Notes under the pieces: model-generated
Database searches by the model: none
What the model saw: the letters and a program-made list of their open reading frames with translations, nothing else
Told to the model about the DNA's origin: nothing
NCBI RefSeq assembly: GCF_047496725.1
Contig: NC_132972.1
Span: 13,159,001 to 13,223,000 of the forward strand
Reading direction: 5' to 3'
Length of the DNA: 64,000 nucleotides
DNA from: Anoplolepis gracilipes
Taxonomy: Eukaryota; Arthropoda; Insecta; Hymenoptera; Formicidae
Program-made: the position numbers and the translations under genes
In this document: positions 40,429 to 51,858 of the stretch, piece by piece
How the letters are laid out: each line of letters begins with the position of its first letter
How positions within the stretch are numbered: position 1 is the first letter of the stretch

Positions 40429-43400
40429 GTTTGATCTAAAAAAGGATGCAAAATTTTTTAGCAGAGGACTATCAATGTGTTATTTTATTTTTATATAATC
40501 CAAGAAATTATTTTAATTTTTAAATACACAAGTGGCAACATGATTTGTAACTCACTTCGAATCATTTGATAAGATTTTCATGCAGTAAATATGCTGTTAT
40601 AAGTACAATTTGTCAATCTCTTTACACATTAAACGATCGTCGTGTATTGCTTGCCTTTCGTGCATCTTCATTTCTCGATCTTAAGATTTGTGCCGACAAA
40701 AATATCGACCAGAAAACGAGGCCGAGCGGATTAGCTTGTAGACAGCATCTTCGTAAGATATAAGCCGATAAGGTCGTGATAGGTGCGAAACGGGTTTCAA
40801 GAAAAATCTGGACGCAATTCTGAGATGTGACGATGCCGGCATCTCAATGTTCGATGTAACATGTAGTAGTTACGTCGATGATTCCGCCACAACCATGAAA
40901 CAGCATCGGCAAGATTCCATTAACCGCGTTTGCAGTCGGTGAGCGCGAGCGCAAAAATTAACCCTTGCTACCGACTCGGCTCGTGTCGTTAATTATATCC
41001 TTGGAATCGGCGCTTTCGCAGTATCTAACGATACCATAAGTTACCTAAGGAAGCTTCACGCTCCTCGTGTATAAGATGAGGGAAGATTAGCACAACATTT
41101 GTCAGTGAACGTTTCGTTTAAGAAATAGTAATTTCTTTTTTTTTTCAAAGAGAAATTTAGGATCTTCTCTTTCTGTCTCTCTAATTTTAATAATCACTGT
41201 TAATTTTTTACGGACGGAAATTGATTTATTTCATCGAAAATAAAAAAAAATTAATCATTAATTACAGAACTATAATGTCTTTAATGTTGAATCAAACGAA
41301 AGATAAATACAAGAACAATTAAAAGTAAAATATAATAAAAAATATAAAATTGATTAAATAAAAATTTTGCTATACAGATAATCCTATAAGAAAGAGAAAG
41401 GTAAAAGTCATTGCATGATGGAAATATTAATATTTTATAAGTTCTATAAGTTTTATTGCCACACGAAGAGGCAATAATATGTAAATACGTATCGACAAAT
41501 TATTAACGATAAACATCTTTGTACATGTAGAAAATGTGCTAGTAAAATATGTATGTAAGTCTCTCAGTTCTTAAATATCAACTTTGCTTAACTTTGATAA
41601 CCAACTTCTAGCGTAGTATTATCGCGCAATCTTAATGCCAACGTGCGCAAAGATATAACCATAATGATAAATCATAGTTAGTAATATAATTTGACAGCAA
41701 GATTAATAACTTATGGTGAGGTAAAATTTAGATTACGTACGATTAACCTCCGCCTCGCAGTGTCCCTCGATATCATCCACATTGTAGTTGCATATTGCAT
41801 GTTTTACAGTTATTAAATATTTACTTCTCTCGAAACAAAAAATGTGAAGGCTCGAATCATCAATAAAAGATTTTATGCGTAAATGTATGGAGAAAGTTGT
41901 GACATGTCGAATGTCGCGAATGTGTATCGGCAAATATGTATGTCGATCTTCGTTATCGCGGCTTTAACGTGCGAATAGTCATTTCAATTTCGTATTGATT
42001 GACAGCGGAGAATCAAGGAAGTGAAAGTACCGAAAATAGTGCGCTAAAACCGGCACGTTGAACCTCGAATCCGTGGATAATGTCGTCCTGTTTAAGAGGC
42101 TAGTAAACACCGCGATTGATCGCCGAAAGATTCTTCAGTATGACAGTTTTAATAGCTTGCAAATAATCGCCTTCGCGCTAACGATTTAAAGGTGAAGCTG
42201 ATGCGCCTTTCACGTGTTACCATAAGACGTACGTATATTATACATAAAGATGTCTACTCGAGGGGAAGAGTCTTTTTCTTGTATGCGATCCTCATGAGAG
42301 CATGATGGCTCGAACTTCGCAACTTCGCACGAGATGCCACTTTAATTCGTAAGAAACAAGGAACTCTTATATTACATACGTCGGTTGCGTAATAAAATTT
42401 CAATAATTAATACTTGGCGGTTCTCCGATCAAGATGGAAGTCTTACATGCAACAATAATTAATACGTTGGTAAATAATTAAACAGAGTTTACTCGATTTT
42501 CGTTGGGTAATAACGTTTATATTAAGACAATTATCGCGCGTTTACACACGTTTTTATCTACTTCGTCTTGTAATCCTACTGATGATGCAAAGAAGAGAAA
42601 TGCTTCTATATCGATGCTGTCCATCGTGATGATAATAATGTTTTAAATACTGATAAATGAATGACATTTAATACAATAATTATCGACATTTATCTAAAAA
42701 AATAAAAGATTATTGGATTAATTAATCTTGTCATATTTGTTGATATTTAACATTAGGAGTTGATATTTAATAACAGCATTGATTTTTGTGATTTAATAGA
42801 TATAATTGTTAAAAAGAGTTGAAATCTATTACTAAATACAATTTCAAATCAATATATTTTGATTAAGTTGAATTTAGTCTTTTGCAAAAATTTATAAATA
42901 TAATTAACAAGTTAATTAATATCAAAGAGAATAAGGAATTTTAACATTAGAGTTGCATATAAATGAGAATGTTTTTTTACTTTATTTTTGGATTAAAATT
43001 TTAATACCATTACCATTAAAACTTTAATAAAATTTTAAGTTTAATTGTCGTTATATAAACCTATCAAATTAAGGTTGCTAAAATGGTCAATAATGTTCGA
43101 ATTTTCGTTGAGAAAATATTGTCTCATAATTAGCAGATGATATATTCTTTTGATGGATGATTTAAATCTTTCAAAATATTACATTTGCACACATCTGCTA
43201 CTTTTTTTATTCTTTGGATGTTATTACCCGTTACTGATTATACCATAGGAGTGCCGTTACCTTGTTCCATTAAACGGAGAAACTGCCATAACATCATCCA
43301 TAATGCAACCTATAAAATTAAAATTAGGCATTCTCTTGTAAAATATATTATTATAATAAAAATATCGTCAATCTTCCATGTTTCATATTATCGTGCACGT

Positions 43401-43442
43401 CCCAATTTTCTACGATAATTATCTACTGCGTATTAACACATA

Positions 43443-43624
43443 CAGGGTATTCCAAAAAAAATCTAATAAATTTAAAATCAAATTTTAATCTTAGGGAAAA
43501 ATCGAAGAAAATATTCGTTACACTTTCCAACATTTAACTTGAAAGTTATTCGCGCTGTAATAATTAGTTTAGGAAAAATTGAGAATTATCGTAAAATTAA
43601 AATCATGACTCATGAGACATTCTG
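43443..43624. mobile_element. MITE-like DNA transposon remnant, TA target duplication
   Basis: A 182-base element flanked by TA at 43441-43442 and 43625-43626. The left end CAGGGTATTCC and the right end, read in reverse complement, CAGAATGTCTC, are both diverged from the CAGGGTGTCCC-type end common in insect elements. The interior is AT-rich and non-coding. TA duplication and short size suggest a non-autonomous Tc1/mariner-type derivative. The terminal repeats are imperfect, so boundaries are probable and not certain. Confidence 0.5.
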
Positions 43625-46600
43625 TATGTACTCAGCATGTAGTGAGTCGAGGATTGACAACCGGAATTCTCTGTTTAAAATCGGAGATCAATCTTCGTAA
43701 AATCTTAAACGCTTCGCGTGTGACGAGTGTCCCTGACTTTCGTTCGCGGATAATGACTGCCTGTGGAAAAATTTAAGTTCGAAACGCGGTAGTCTCTAAA
43801 GACCGAAGATAAATCACCCCTGGCATCGCGGATAATGATAGGTGGTGTGTGGCGACCATGTGCGGTGATATATTGTTGGCAACTCCTAAAGATAGCGCTT
43901 GAAATTCTCAGTGAGTGATAATATACTATATACCGCCGATTGCGCATGCTATTTCCAATGCGATCTATCCGAGGATAGATGATTACGGTAACGTCGCTGA
44001 AAGGACGATCGATCAGAGTGAAATTACGCGCTTCCGGTTATTGACGTCGTCCGCCTTGTTCACGAACTCGCATCAACGTCGACCAAAAAAAAAAAACGTT
44101 AATGGAAGAAAGAGAGAATCACACTTTACATTAGTACTTGTTTGCGAAAAGGAAGAAAAAAAAAAGCATTTAATTGGCCTTTGTCGTTTACATAATAAAC
44201 TTTTAGAAACTTTAAAATAATGATCTGTAATTACGATCTGTATTACGATCGCAATATTTAATCTTTTGTTTTTTAAAATTATGCGTTATTTAATGCACTG
44301 TTTGTAACTTTATCTCTATTATTTATACATGCAGTATTTCTTCCAATATAATCCGTTGTCATAATTTCATGGTAAGCTAAATATTATTTATATGACTTCG
44401 TTTATACATGAAAGTATTTTTTAGTATGAATATTATTGGAATTTTTGCTTGTTTTTTTATGTTTATTTTATACTTAATATTAATGTAAATAAAAATGACA
44501 TCTCTGAGATGCGAATGAATATAAGATAATATACATTGTTTATCTCATACACAATTTCTATTTAAGTAATATAACTGTATTAAAACGTCGTGGATTATCC
44601 ATGATCATGATATAACGTCATGAGAATCATCAGAATCATAGCTTTAGCTACGCGTAATTAATTTTTATTTATACGCGCATCTCAAACCTGTCACAGTATA
44701 GACAAGGTCACACGAGGTTTCATTCGTTAATTCATCTTTTCATCCTCTGCTTAGATCTCCGAGAGGTAAAGCAGGTTTGTGCAGAGAAGGCGAATCTGAC
44801 AAAATAAATAACCTGTATCATACTATCCTATATATATGCGGTACAATCTTTTTTTTTTTTTTTTTTTTTTTTGTAAATCAGTTAATCGAGAGATATACTA
44901 TTCCTGAATCAAATATAAAATCTTCTTGTGCATCGTGAATATATTACAACGTGAGAATGTTTCCGCATTTGTTATTGCAATATTATAGTATCATTTATAA
45001 TTCTCTGTATTATATAAGATTATTTGCCATCCGATCAGTATATTGTTCTCTTCGCAAATTTTAAATTACCTTTGTCATTCATATTTGACTTTTAGATTCT
45101 AACAGAATATATCAAACTTAAATTTTTTATTAAAAACATTGGTGTATCATTATATGCTAATATAAAAGTACATTTATAATAGAATATAATCTATTAATAA
45201 AAGTAATAGTGCTTTCTCTTTATACAATCATACTTTTTCCAATCATGCCTTGATCTTTGAAATAATGTAAACATAAAAGTATCGCGTACTTGTGAATTTT
45301 TCTTCCATAAGAATTGAGTCATTATAGAGGATCTTCTCTCGATACGCATTACGAAGGCAACAATGAAATTGTAGATAAATATCTACGCAGAAATGGTTGC
45401 TTAATAATAACCTTAAAATCATACGAGAATTATCGTGATTTTAGCTTTATGTATATAAGGAGAACTGGTGTGCCTTAGCGGTTATTACGGACGATTATCG
45501 AAATTGCCACGTTGCGTTCAATTTCTCACGTGGCAACCAGGAAACTTGCTAAGAGGGAATATACTAAATAACGCAGATAGGCGATAATAAAAAGTGCGTA
45601 ATCATCGGTTGATTTTCGCTACTAAAATATTCTTTCTGCAAGTTAGAAATTCTAATGATGAAGACTATATTGTAGTAAACTGTTAGATATCAAATATATG
45701 TACTTTAACGTATAACTTTATTTACATAATAAAGATAATTTTTAAGTGAGAAACATAATTTTTTGTTATTATTATCAGAAATGTAGATATGTGATCTGCA
45801 TTTTTCATATGAAAGACATTAGAAATTTTTATTGATAAATTATTTACACGTAATTTTCAAACGTTGAGAGGTAAATTTTATCAAGATAAATAATATTGTA
45901 AACGCGATTCGTACAAATGTCAGGCGAGATAATCCAAGCGTGCAAGCGGATATTTCGCGAGGACCTCGAAGTTGCGACTCTAAAATCCTCTCTTGCCAGA
46001 AAAAGCGTCGGAATCGAGCGGAGTCTCGTTTGGCAGGCAGGATAAGGGCGTTGATATTCAAAAAGGACACGATGCATTTTTAACGATGCCAATGTTGTGT
46101 TGTCGCGAGACGAAAATTTTTCTCCCCACAAGACAATAAAGATCTGGATTAAAATCCCGCGGCGAATGCATAAACACACTCGGCGCACGCAAAGACGCAG
46201 CTTCGGCGCAACCTCCAGCGGATCCAATAAACAACTACATAGCCGGCAAATTTATCCGCGTAACAGGCGTTTTACTAACGCGTAACGGGCGTCATATATT
46301 ATTACGCCCGCCGTTTTATCTCCGCCACGCGGTCGGTAGCTAGAGTAGGTTGCTCTATTTGGTTCAGCCTTTTTGCTGCTTTGCACGAGCGCAAACATCA
46401 CGCACTTAAGCCAATGTGGGATCACTGTTTATCTTCCGATAGTGCATTTCGATAATGCGAGATGAATTTTAATCCCTCACGTTTGGAATACAAGGTCGCT
46501 ATCTGCAACGAAGATAATTTCAAGCTACGCATTAGAATCTGTCGCTTTAATATGCAAACCAAATTAGGTATGATTAAATTGATGTTGAGATTAAGATTTC

Positions 46601-49600
46601 TGTTACTGAGAGCGAGCCTGTTATTTTTCTTTTAGACATTTTGCTATAAGTATTCTAAAAATATTGTTCTTTTTGTAGAAATTTTGTAAATTTTAAAATT
46701 AATTTTATTGCATTATTTTTAAAGATTCGGTTAATTCATGAAGATTAAAAAAAAATTATTAAAAAATATTGACATTGAATAAAAATGACTGTGTAATTTG
46801 AACCGAGATTTGAATCAATCGTTTGATACAGATTTATCCTTTTGGTGGTTAATACAAGAAATACAATATACGCGAAATAACAATGTAAATACAAGTTATT
46901 TATTTCTGATTACGCAATGAATATCTGAATAGATTTCGAAACAAGCTTGAAATACGTTTTGTCATCAATTATTAAACGCTCATTAAGAGCACTAAAATAT
47001 TATTATTGCGTCGCGAGTATGAAATACATTGATCTTTCGTTGATACAATAATAGTGCCTCATTCACGACGAACTCGGTTGCATTCTGCATCTCGTCGTTG
47101 CATCTGGTGGTATCACTTTCGTCGACCGCGACCACTTCGTCCGCAACCACAGCATCAATTAAATGTACATAAAATACGCGGTGATGCAGCGCGTGTCACT
47201 TATATTCTCTAGTAGGATCTCTAGTAGGATCTTTATGGATGGAATTAGGTATACACATGATTTACGTGTGGAAGAATCGGCGAAGATAAATGAAGAAGAA
47301 GCCCGCGATATGTTTCGTATATACGATGCATCTTGTTCCGCTTGGCAAACCAGAGTTGCTCCGTTTCTGAACTATGAAACGTAAAATGCATCGTGATATG
47401 GCAATCTGTCGTTTAAATTACTTCCATGCTCTTATCGCGAGCAGCGGAATGTCCGTTCTACTTAAATCTGTGTGAAGAAATATGAAGTAGTCGAGATTAA
47501 GTGAATTCTCTCGCTGTAAGGCTAATAATCCAATACTAGTCGCAAAATATTTACATCGATCGCACATCAGCTCGCTATCAATTTCTGATATTTTGTGCAT
47601 TAGCTTTCGTGCAGAAATAACGGTTAAAGGCAAAATATGTACATTGAAATTGCAGTTGAATTTTTATCCGATAGTCCTCTTCAGAGAGAGGAGCCACGTT
47701 TAATGAATGGCAACGAAAAGGTTACCTGTTTAACTTCGCGTGATCTTTAGGGAATAATAATTCTTGAATCTCTCTTGATCGTCGTTATGTGTAAATAATA
47801 TTCCACCGAGTGATCACGCTCTAACGGCTCGATCTGCAACGCGACACGGGGGAATATTAACTAAACGTAACTTCGGCCGCTAAAGTATGTGTGTTGCGCG
47901 CGAAAGATAATAAACGCGGGGTAAGAGTCGCCGTAAAACTTTTTGCAGTCCTCAGTTTCTTTGCTAATCCGCAACAACGGGTTATGCCGCGGGCCGCTCG
48001 TGGCCGTTTTATTGCGTGCGCTTTGCACTCCATCCTTGTTGAAAGGCGACTAGAGCCCGGATTTCGTGGCAGTTTTTCGTCATTCCGCTACGTGAAACGA
48101 GGACAAAATTAACTGACATTCTCGTTTACGACGGAGAATGACAGCTTTGCTAAAATTGGATAAGAAGATTAAGAGCGTTTAAGCGTGTTATAAAATGTGC
48201 AGCGTTTTTAACTATAAAACGATTATTTTTATGACGGACGCGATTTTTGTCTTGTGACATTAATGTACAGGTCATAAATAAATAATATTTTCTGCGTTTT
48301 CTGTTTTGTTTGTTATATTATTCTCAAGTTGCACGAGTGTTCAAAATAAATTTAAAAATATAACTATTTTTTTCCTAGCACTTGTTTTTTCAATTTAATT
48401 AAGACGTCAAATTTTATTGCTTCAGAATGTTTAAATGTCTCTTAGGAAAAGCAATTTTTATTAAATATATTTAGGAAAAAAGTAATATAAAAATTTCATG
48501 GACAATGTGAAATAAAAAAGCTATATTTATAAGTTTTTAAGCATCCGCTTCATTATGCTGCTGTATTTGTCATCTAATTGTAAGTGCGTTTTACGTGCAG
48601 TATTTGGTAACACAATCCAGTTTTCTCAATTTTTGCATCTCACGATTATATTATCATCAGATAATACAGCCACTTTTTGTGCTATAAATATTGCGAAAAT
48701 ATCACGGACTTTTAATAATCATTTAAAATTGAGCAAATAAAAAGATTATAAGAGTAATTTTCTTAATAATTATTATGATTCCAAATTAAGATTTCTACGT
48801 TCGATGTAATTTACAAATTTATTAAAATTTATGGCGTCATCATTGCTCAGTTATTCAATATATGCATAACCTGATTGACGCTCAGAGGCATCTGACAGCA
48901 CGTTACCTTAAAATATGTAAAAGATGAAACTTAACTTTTTATCTTCCCGTACGTGTGCTAGATCAAAAGTCCATCGAAAGGAAAATGTCACAGAAATTAT
49001 ATTGATTTTTTTCGCATCAGAATCATTTTGTACTATAGCTTGTATAATCTTCCATCAGATTCAGTTAACACGCCTAGTTAACGCCAATGCTGACTTTTTT
49101 TAATGAACCGTCAACTTTATTCACTATATTATAATCCCGAAACGACCGCTCCCGATAACTTGCAAATTATACCCGCACGTACAGAATAATTTGGCGGACG
49201 TGTTTGTGTGCATGGTATGCGGTAACAAGCACGAAATAAGACGCATACATTATGACCTTAATAAAGCGGGGCCGATTTACATAGTAATTACTAAGTTTTC
49301 TGGATCCAAATTACCTGCGTAGCGAAACGTCAAAGAAAAGACGAGCGCCTGACAACGCGTTCAAATAATGAGCGAACGGGAAACAAACTTGCAAACATTA
49401 TAAGTTAGAAATTTACAGATGCACATGTGATTATTTTATAATACAATATAATTCGCCATATAATTTGACAATTATAATAACTATTAAAATTATTAATTTT
49501 TCATTATAAATTAATATTGTCTGTCATGTATATTGTTTTCAATGTTATCAATTAAATCAATCAAATGCTATCAATAATTACGAGAATATCATATATTTGA

Positions 49601-50592
49601 TTTTCTCTATTTACATATTGTATTACAACTCCCGTTATTACGATGAAACTCGACGCTTTAAATCGAGATTAATTTAATTAAATTAATTCCATCTGAATCA
49701 TTATTTAATTGGAATCAATATCATAAATATTAGATTTGAATAATTCCACGAGGAAGCTTACTTTTATCACGAGAAGCTCATCAAGAAATTTCACATATTA
49801 TCGTGCAATAATAAGCTTATTTAGAAGCTCGATTAATTATGTTTTTAATGATCGGCTAATCTTCTCCACGATTGCGAATCAGTTCTTTGAATTAATTTCA
49901 TCATTACACGCTATAGCTTTCTACGCGATGATTTTTTTGTCGGTGCGATTTCACCTTTTGGCTTACTGTTAATCATTCTATGAAATTGAAGTCGTTTCAC
50001 TTCGTTACAATTCGCAGTTCGATTAGCCTTGAATGGTACACATTGTTTCAGACGAATCTTCTCAATTCGACACTATCGATAGTCTTATACACACGGATGT
50101 AACCGTTAACCTTTTGGCGTCCTACTTTGGGATCCTACCACGATGATCTTACAGATGTGTGCGTATAAACATGACTCATAGAGATTCGTGTAATATGAAT
50201 TATAAATCGCGAGGGTTCTCTCGTGAGAGTTCTACGAAATTACCGCTCACAGTTAAGACAATATTTTTCAAGACAGCGACGAAGGAAGAGAGAGAATGAA
50301 ATAGAGATTATATAGATATGGAGAAAGTATGCGCGATACAAAGGCACTGAAAGTACAAGCTCAGAAATATTATGCGAATTTAATTATATATTATTTTTCA
50401 TACAAGATGATGTTTTTAACAAATGACGTTATAAAAGACAATAATGTATATAAATCATTGGAAATTGGCATGTATACGTCACAGGTGAACAATTTTTAAA
50501 GAGTATGCGGAAAGATTGCGGAAGGGTTTGCAGAGAAAGACCAGCAGCTCCGTATCCCGATTAAAAAGTCCGCGGATGAAAGCGGATCGTCG
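43625..50592. other. Non-coding; AT-rich with scattered CpG patches
   Basis: CpG patches at 43700-44080, 45880-46440 and 47850-48130. CGCGGATAATGA occurs twice, at 43745-43756 and 43827-43838. Poly-T at 44849-44872. A 7-bp inverted repeat CGGGCGT/ACGCCCG lies at 46286-46310, and a two-copy 12-bp tandem CTAGTAGGATCT at 47209-47232. No open frame has exon signals. Confidence 0.5.
44849..44872. repeat. Poly-T run of 24
   Basis: Uninterrupted T homopolymer in AT-rich DNA, with no element body recognised. Confidence 0.95.
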
Positions 50593-50599
50593 TATAAAA
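50593..50599 (+). promoter_or_regulatory. TATA box-like TATAAAA
   Basis: Lies at the 5' edge of GC-rich copy A of the local duplication (50611-50801), so a start near 50623 would fall inside it. Copy B lacks this element. There is no donor or good start codon behind it, so use as a promoter is uncertain. Confidence 0.2.
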
Positions 50600-50610
50600 T
50601 GCTGCCGTGT

Positions 50611-50801
50611 CGTATGAACACGCGTGTCACGTTCACACGGAAGTCTCTCGGTTGTGTGTCCTGAAAAATGCTCTTTCACCTTCGGGAGTGCCTCGCAGAT
50701 ATATTTTATGCGTTGCTGCCTGCGTCTGAAAGCCACCTGCGCTTGTGTACGCATACGTCGGCGTATTACGCACCCGCGCGCGAATTTAAGTAGCTCTGTC
50801 C
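50611..50801. repeat. Diverged local duplication, copy A
   Basis: Shares ordered blocks with copy B at 51618-51858: AACACGCGT versus AGAACGCGT, CGGAAG, a 24-base block ending GCTCTTTCACCTTCG (2 mismatches), TTTATG, GAAAGC(C)ACCTGC, CGTCGGC, TTACG, ATTTAA and CTGTCC. The order and orientation are the same, at about 1.02 kb spacing, with small gaps between blocks. Both copies are GC-rich in AT-rich surroundings. On the - strand both encode P(S)KVKEHFS in the 24-base block and the two differences are synonymous, but the frames diverge outside it, so coding is not established. Confidence 0.65.
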
Positions 50802-51021
50802 AATATATGTCGGGCCTTACATGCGCCTCGCGCACGTAAATTCAGATATCAACGAGCAAAGTGCGTATGAAAAGCCGATTTACGTTACAATTGATCCCGT
50901 GATACGTGTATCTTTTACTGTGATTCAAAATTCTTTTTAACTCGATATCAGGATCTTTAAATCGTACAGCAGAGATCCCGGATGCTGTAGTAAAGTCACA
51001 AAGCATTTTGCGTAACATCTA

Positions 51022-51419
51022 CAAAGTGTCTACTCCCTGGGAAAACATGAAATTCTCAGGGATTTCTTTTGTATCTGGAGAAATCAGGAAATTCTCGTGG
51101 AATTTTAATGAGATTCAGGGAATTTTTTAAAAGTTTTCTTAATTTTTTATATTATAAATAATCCACCGATAACCATTTTTTTTTTTTAATTTATTGTAAT
51201 GAAAATGTTATGCAAGTAAAAAAAAATATTTATTTTATGAATGCTGTTAGTTTTTTTCAGTACATTTGCAAATCTAGCACTTAGATTTTTCTTCGTAAAA
51301 AACTTATTTTAGGAAGTTGCACCAACAAATCTTGAATATATTCTCTTTGTTTGGAATTTTGTACAAAAAAACGTGGAAAATCAGGGAATTTTTTTTTAAA
51401 AGATTGAGTAGACACTCTG
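51022..51419. mobile_element. MITE with 14-bp terminal inverted repeats, TA target duplication
   Basis: A 398-base element flanked by TA at 51020-51021 and 51420-51421. The left end CAAAGTGTCTACTC and the right end in reverse complement CAGAGTGTCTACTC match at 13 of 14 positions. Subterminal sequence is built from GGAAAT/CAGGGAATT-like units on both sides. No transposase frame is present, so it is non-autonomous. The TA duplication fits the Tc1/mariner superfamily. It sits between the two copies of the local duplication. Confidence 0.8.
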
Positions 51420-51558
51420 TATCTATTACATATGTTTATATATGTATTACATCTACTATACTATATTTGCATCATAAGCAATACACGTAGAGATGCGTGT
51501 TTTTACTTTGCTTTTTATTCATGTTTGCGGTAGCGAACGCTCGAACGATCAGTAGAGG

Positions 51559-51582
51559 GATCGCTCGAGTGATCGCTCGAGT
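51559..51582. repeat. Two-copy 12-bp tandem duplication
   Basis: GATCGCTCGAGT is repeated exactly, head to tail, just upstream of duplication copy B. Confidence 0.9.
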
Positions 51583-51617
51583 TGGTTTTTGACCTCCCGG
51601 CGAATCCGCGACATAGG

Positions 51618-51858
51618 ACGTAATCGAGAACGCGTTTATCTTCTTGTAATGCGGAAGCAGCAATGCGCCACGCCGTTCGTTCCGAAAAGTGCTCTTTCAC
51701 CTTCGAGGGTTGTCTCGTTGGGCGCGGGATACTTTATGTATCGCCGCGAGCACTTGGAAAGCACCTGCACATGTCGGCCTATACCCGTCGGCATGTTACG
51801 TAGATAACCTGTGCCTATGTTTCGCCGCATGTATTTAAACATGAGGCTGGTCCTGTCC
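51618..51858. repeat. Diverged local duplication, copy B
   Basis: Partner of copy A (50611-50801), about 50 bases longer through several small insertions, including one after the TCTCG block and one between ATTTAA and CTGTCC. Open frames of 61-82 codons cross it on both strands, none with exon signals. It is followed by further GC-rich sequence to about 52110, which includes an initiator-like TTCAGTG (A at 51995). Confidence 0.65.

Larger units (their letters stand above)
39493..43442. other. Non-coding; probable intron
   Basis: AT-rich, with (GA)n at 39979-40013, a perfect two-copy 14-bp tandem GTTAATTAATAACA at 40401-40428 and a CpG patch at 40640-41060. From 42500 to 43440 it is very AT-rich, with nothing recognisable. 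A 77-codon frame at 43185-43418 starts with TTG and has a hydrophobic beginning, but no other support. Confidence 0.5.

Noticed and set aside
43185..43418. 77-codon frame with a hydrophobic beginning, resembling a secreted peptide
   Set aside because: Starts with TTG; the first ATG removes much of the hydrophobic segment. AT-rich sequence makes hydrophobic frames common.
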